A stretch of 9,072 bases of DNA from Oscillospiraceae bacterium (GTDB taxonomy: Bacteria; Bacillota; Clostridia; Oscillospirales; Ruminococcaceae). The stretch covers positions 1 through 9,072 of the forward strand of contig JAFQBO010000055.1 of the NCBI GenBank assembly GCA_017416665.1, in the 5' to 3' direction. How positions within the stretch are numbered: position 1 is the stretch's first letter; each line of letters begins with the position of its first letter. Positions 7,403-9,072 of this stretch are shown piece after piece. Below the pieces are notes generated by a model. That model was not told the DNA's origin and did no database searches. It saw only the letters and a program-made list of their open reading frames with translations. The translations under genes were made by a program, and so were the position numbers.

Positions 7403-7436
7403 ACTATTCTCCTACTTACAAAATATATTCATTTCT

Positions 7437-7462
7437 AATTTGAATTTTCTTACACTCAAATT
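7437..7462. promoter_or_regulatory. Inverted repeat around the deacetylase transcription start, possible operator
   Basis: AATTTGA (7437-7443) and TCAAATT (7456-7462) form a 7-bp inverted repeat with a 12-base gap. It covers the predicted start site and overlaps the -10 box, where a repressor would act. AT-rich sequence makes chance matches easy. Confidence 0.25.
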
Positions 7463-7488
7463 ATACTGCTTTTAAATGAAAATGTCAA
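7460..7488 (-). promoter_or_regulatory. Perfect consensus sigma-A promoter of the deacetylase gene
   Basis: The minus strand reads TTGACA (7483-7488), a 17-base spacer, then TATAAT (7460-7465), matching the vegetative promoter consensus at every position. Transcription would begin near 7453, leaving a leader of about 50 bases before the ATG at 7402. Confidence 0.85.
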
Positions 7489-7507
7489 ATGTTTACTTAT
7501 GTTTTTC

Positions 7508-7521
7508 ATATGTGAACATAT
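7508..7521. promoter_or_regulatory. Short palindrome upstream of the deacetylase promoter
   Basis: ATATGT-GA-ACATAT is a 6-bp inverted repeat lying 19 bases upstream of the -35 box. It could be an activator site. It also resembles the ATGTGAACAC end of fold-back copy A, so it may be a decayed repeat end. Confidence 0.2.
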
Positions 7522-7582
7522 TATACAATTATTCACTTTTCTATTTTTTATAATGTTTCAGAACTTGTACACAGAAATAATC

Positions 7583-7597
7583 AGAGCATATTCACAT
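7583..7597. repeat. Solitary arm resembling the left end of fold-back copy A
   Basis: AGAGCATATTCACAT matches the left end of copy A (AGAGCGTGTTCACAT, 5942-5956) at 13 of 15 positions. It stands only two bases before the left end of copy B, with no matching core behind it. It looks like a remnant of an older element, or a second element interrupted or replaced by copy B. Confidence 0.4.
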
Positions 7598-7599
7598 TA

Positions 7600-7763
7600 A
7601 GAACCTGTCTTCACAAGAAATATATTTGGATTTTTGAATATAATCTTATCAATAACAAGGCGAAAAATCGCAGGCGTACTTGACGTACGGCAAGATTTTT
7701 CAACAAAGTTAGTGACAAAATTTATCAAAAAGACATATGTATACGCTTGTAAAGACAGGTTCT
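7600..7763. repeat. Fold-back element copy B (164 bp imperfect palindrome)
   Basis: The ends AGAACCTGTCTTCACAAG (7600-7617) and CTTGTAAAGACAGGTTCT (7746-7763) are complementary at 17 of 18 positions. The centre CGTAC-TTGAC-GTACG (7675-7689) pairs perfectly. The core at 7656-7705 is identical to copy A at about 40 of 50 aligned columns by hand, while the outer arms differ yet stay self-complementary. It lies between two divergent genes, so it is not the terminator of either. Spurious open frames run through it. Confidence 0.7.
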
Positions 7764-7782
7764 AAAACTAAACATATAATAT

Positions 7783-7992
7783 TCAGCCTGTCGAAAAAGT
7801 CTGTATTCACAAAACTAAAAGTTTTGATCAAACTTTTTTGCTTGCATGCCTGTGGTGCAAAAGTATGCGGTTTCTGCTCTGCATGCCGTTGGCACTCGGC
7901 AGAGCCTTTGGTCGCCGTCCGCAGACGGAGAAATACCCCATCGGAGGTGCGCCCGAAGGAAGTGCCCTTGGGGTACATTTACGAGGGGTGAA
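7783..7992. repeat. GC-rich, hairpin-dense noncoding island, probable dispersed repeat
   Basis: Base composition changes sharply to GC-rich after about 7840, between AT-rich flanks. Successive short stems can be read: a GATC-centred palindrome at 7817-7838, TTGCA/TGCAA (7842-7846, 7856-7860), CTCTGC/GCAGAG (7877-7882, 7899-7904), CCGTC/GACGG (7915-7919, 7924-7928) and TACCCCA/TGGGGTA (7934-7940, 7969-7975). Open frames cross it on both strands, but none has a ribosome binding site or a recognisable domain, and their translations are rich in Arg, Cys and His in the way of noncoding GC-rich DNA. From memory such sequence recurs in ruminococcal genomes, but I cannot verify this here. It could be a repeat or a structured RNA. 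Confidence 0.4.
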
Positions 7993-8023
7993 TTGAAAAA
8001 CAGCCCAGTGGGCTGTTTTTCAA
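7993..8023. terminator. Bidirectional intrinsic-terminator-like hairpin
   Basis: TTGAAAAACAGCCC (7993-8006) pairs perfectly with 8010-8023 around a three-base loop (AGT). GC pairs are at the top of the stem, with an A-run before and a T-run after, so it has the right shape for termination in both directions. It would isolate the GH44 gene from upstream transcription or end an RNA from the GC-rich island. Confidence 0.6.
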
Positions 8024-8057
8024 GAGGGGACGCTTTACAAGAGAAAGCGTCCTCTTG
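8021..8057. other. Second hairpin of the island
   Basis: CAAGAGGGGACGCTTT (8021-8036) pairs with AAAGCGTCCTCTTG (8044-8057), 14 pairs with a two-G bulge and a seven-base loop. Its first three bases are also the last three of the preceding hairpin, so the two stems compete slightly. Confidence 0.45.
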
Positions 8058-8080
8058 CTTTGGTCGTAATTAAGTTTGCC

Positions 8081-8097
8081 TGCCGATTTAATCGGCA
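8081..8097. other. Third short hairpin
   Basis: TGCCGAT-TTA-ATCGGCA is a perfect 7-bp stem with a three-base loop, followed by an AT-rich stretch. It ends 13 bases before the possible -35 region of the GH44 gene and could be a weak terminator or an operator. Confidence 0.35.
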
Positions 8098-8109
8098 CGA
8101 AATTTTAAT

Positions 8110-8136
8110 TTGAGGTTTTTCTACAATCTGTATAAT
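8110..8136 (+). promoter_or_regulatory. Candidate promoter of the GH44 gene
   Basis: A perfect TATAAT (8131-8136) is preceded by TTGAGG (8110-8115), but with only 15 bases between them, shorter than ideal. A start near 8143 would give a leader of about 160 bases. A weaker alternative, TATTAT at 8173-8178, has a poor -35. Confidence 0.4.
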
Positions 8137-8184
8137 ATTTATTAAGGATTTTTCAAGGTTTCTATGATATAGTATTATACATAG

Positions 8185-8264
8185 AGAACAAAAAATGTTC
8201 TTTGGTTAATTACAGCTGAATTGTGTACATACAGCTGTAAACTTGCTCTTGCAGATGTATGTAC
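8185..8264 (+). promoter_or_regulatory. Structured 5' leader of the GH44 gene with pseudoknot-like pairing
   Basis: A small hairpin AGAACA-AAAAA-TGTTCT (8185-8201) is followed by two interleaved inverted repeats: TACAGCTG (8211-8218) with CAGCTGTA (8232-8239), and GTACATAC (8225-8232) with GTATGTAC (8257-8264). The order a-b-a'-b' means the two stems form either an H-type pseudoknot or a switch; they share base 8232. The ribosome binding site is downstream at 8288-8293. It matches no riboswitch class that I recognise. Confidence 0.35.
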
Positions 8265-8302
8265 CATCAGATTTCAAAAGAGAAACAGGGAGGATTATTA
8301 TA

Positions 8303-9072
8303 ATGTACTTAAACCGTAAATTATCGGGACTTGTTGCAGGTGTTATGACTGTTTTATGCCTTGCACAGCCGGGTACAGCCATTGCTGATACAACAGATTC
8401 TTATAATATGAATGTTACTGTAAACCTTTCAGGAGAAAAGAAGGAAATCAGTCCATATATCTATGGTATCAATCAGTACAGCAGTACAAACAATTTCAAA
8501 AATGTAACAGTTAATGCAGCCCGTCAGGGTGGTAACCGTTTTACAGGCTATAACTGGGAAACAAACTGGTCAAATGCCGGTGAAGACTGGGTAAACAGCT
8601 CAGATACAAATTTAGGTGATGACACAGATGGTTTTGCTTATGCCGCAAGACAGCTTTCAAAGCAGTGTGATGAATACAATATCCCATATAAAATGGCAAC
8701 ACTTCAGATGGCGGGATATGTTTCAGCTGATAAGGCAGGAACTGTAAATGAAACTGCACCTTCTGACAGATGGAACGAAGTAATATTCCGCAAAAACGGT
8801 GATTTACTTTTAGAGCCTGACCTTACTGACGGAAAGGTTTATATGGACGAATATGTAAACTATCTTGTGAAAACTCTCGGTGATTCAACATCAGAAACAG
8901 GAATTCAGGCGTACAGCCTTGACAACGAACCGTTTTTATGGAACGATACACACCCGTATCTTCACCCTGAGGAATGTACAGCAGATGAACTTATCAACAA
9001 GTCAATCGAGCTTGCAAAGGTTGTAAAGGAACTTGATCCGAACGCAGAAGTTTACGGTCCTGCTCTCTGGGG
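8303..9072 (+). CDS. GH44 endoglucanase/xyloglucanase, N-terminal part
   Basis: 256 codons are present before the right edge. ATG 8303 has GGGAGG nine bases upstream. Residues 1-28 form a signal peptide ending AIA, so the enzyme is secreted. The catalytic domain begins at about residue 35 with VTVNLSGEKKEISPYIYGIN. Family 44 signatures are RQGGNRFTGYNWE (74-86) and YSLDNEPFLWNDTHP (204-218), where E209 corresponds to the general acid/base. The nucleophile glutamate lies in the missing part. GH44 enzymes are retaining beta-1,4-glucanases that cleave cellulose-type glucan and often xyloglucan. In this context the missing C-terminus may carry a dockerin or carbohydrate-binding modules; that is a prediction. 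The gene is divergent from the deacetylase across a 900-bp noncoding region. Confidence 0.95.
   Translation, partial: MYLNRKLSGLVAGVMTVLCLAQPGTAIADTTDSYNMNVTVNLSGEKKEISPYIYGINQYSSTNNFKNVTVNAARQGGNRFTGYNWETNWSNAGEDWVNSSDTNLGDDTDGFAYAARQLSKQCDEYNIPYKMATLQMAGYVSADKAGTVNETAPSDRWNEVIFRKNGDLLLEPDLTDGKVYMDEYVNYLVKTLGDSTSETGIQAYSLDNEPFLWNDTHPYLHPEECTADELINKSIELAKVVKELDPNAEVYGPALW

Noticed and set aside
7709..8073. Open frames on both strands across copy B and the GC-rich island
   Set aside because: Three overlapping frames on opposite strands, no Shine-Dalgarno sites, no domains; better explained as noncoding repeat DNA.
7600..8100. CRISPR array or tRNA-like structure in the 900-bp gap
   Set aside because: There are no regularly spaced identical repeats, and no cloverleaf with T-loop and anticodon features could be read.

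Overview
The window looks like chromosomal DNA from a cellulosome-forming, AT-rich Gram-positive anaerobe of the Ruminococcus group, with R. flavefaciens or R. champanellensis-like bacteria as the best guess. The main grounds are a secreted CE4 deacetylase ending in a two-repeat dockerin, a secreted GH44 glucanase read on the opposite strand, AGGAGG-type ribosome binding sites and TTGACA/TATAAT-type promoters. The species assignment is inference.

Layout. Positions 1-2011 (minus) hold a large secreted protein with WG-repeat-like segments, cut off by the window edge. Positions 2137-3786 and 3773-5638 (minus) are an overlapping gene pair: a polytopic O-antigen ligase/Wzy-type membrane protein, followed by a penicillin-binding protein whose transpeptidase motifs are intact but whose glycosyltransferase domain is reduced to a tail. 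Positions 5639-6142 are noncoding, with two candidate promoters, a strong leader stem-loop, a small AT-rich tandem repeat and a 163-bp fold-back element. Positions 6143-7402 (minus) encode the dockerin-bearing deacetylase behind a perfect consensus promoter. Positions 7403-8302 are a 900-bp noncoding stretch with a second fold-back element, a GC-rich hairpin-dense island, and the leader of the last gene. From 8303 to the right edge (plus) is the N-terminal part of a GH44 endoglucanase/xyloglucanase.

How the genes fit together. The right half is a divergent plant cell wall degradation pair: deacetylation of hemicellulose (probably attached to a scaffoldin) and endo-cleavage of beta-1,4-glucan or xyloglucan. 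The left half is a cell-envelope operon. Its ligase/polymerase-fold membrane protein is translationally coupled to a PBP with no glycosyltransferase active site. That resembles in outline the SEDS polymerase plus transpeptidase pairing (RodA/PBP2, FtsW/FtsI), but it is built from different families. This pair and the covarying fold-back elements are the most interesting content. I see no rRNA, tRNA, CRISPR array, transposase gene or phage gene.
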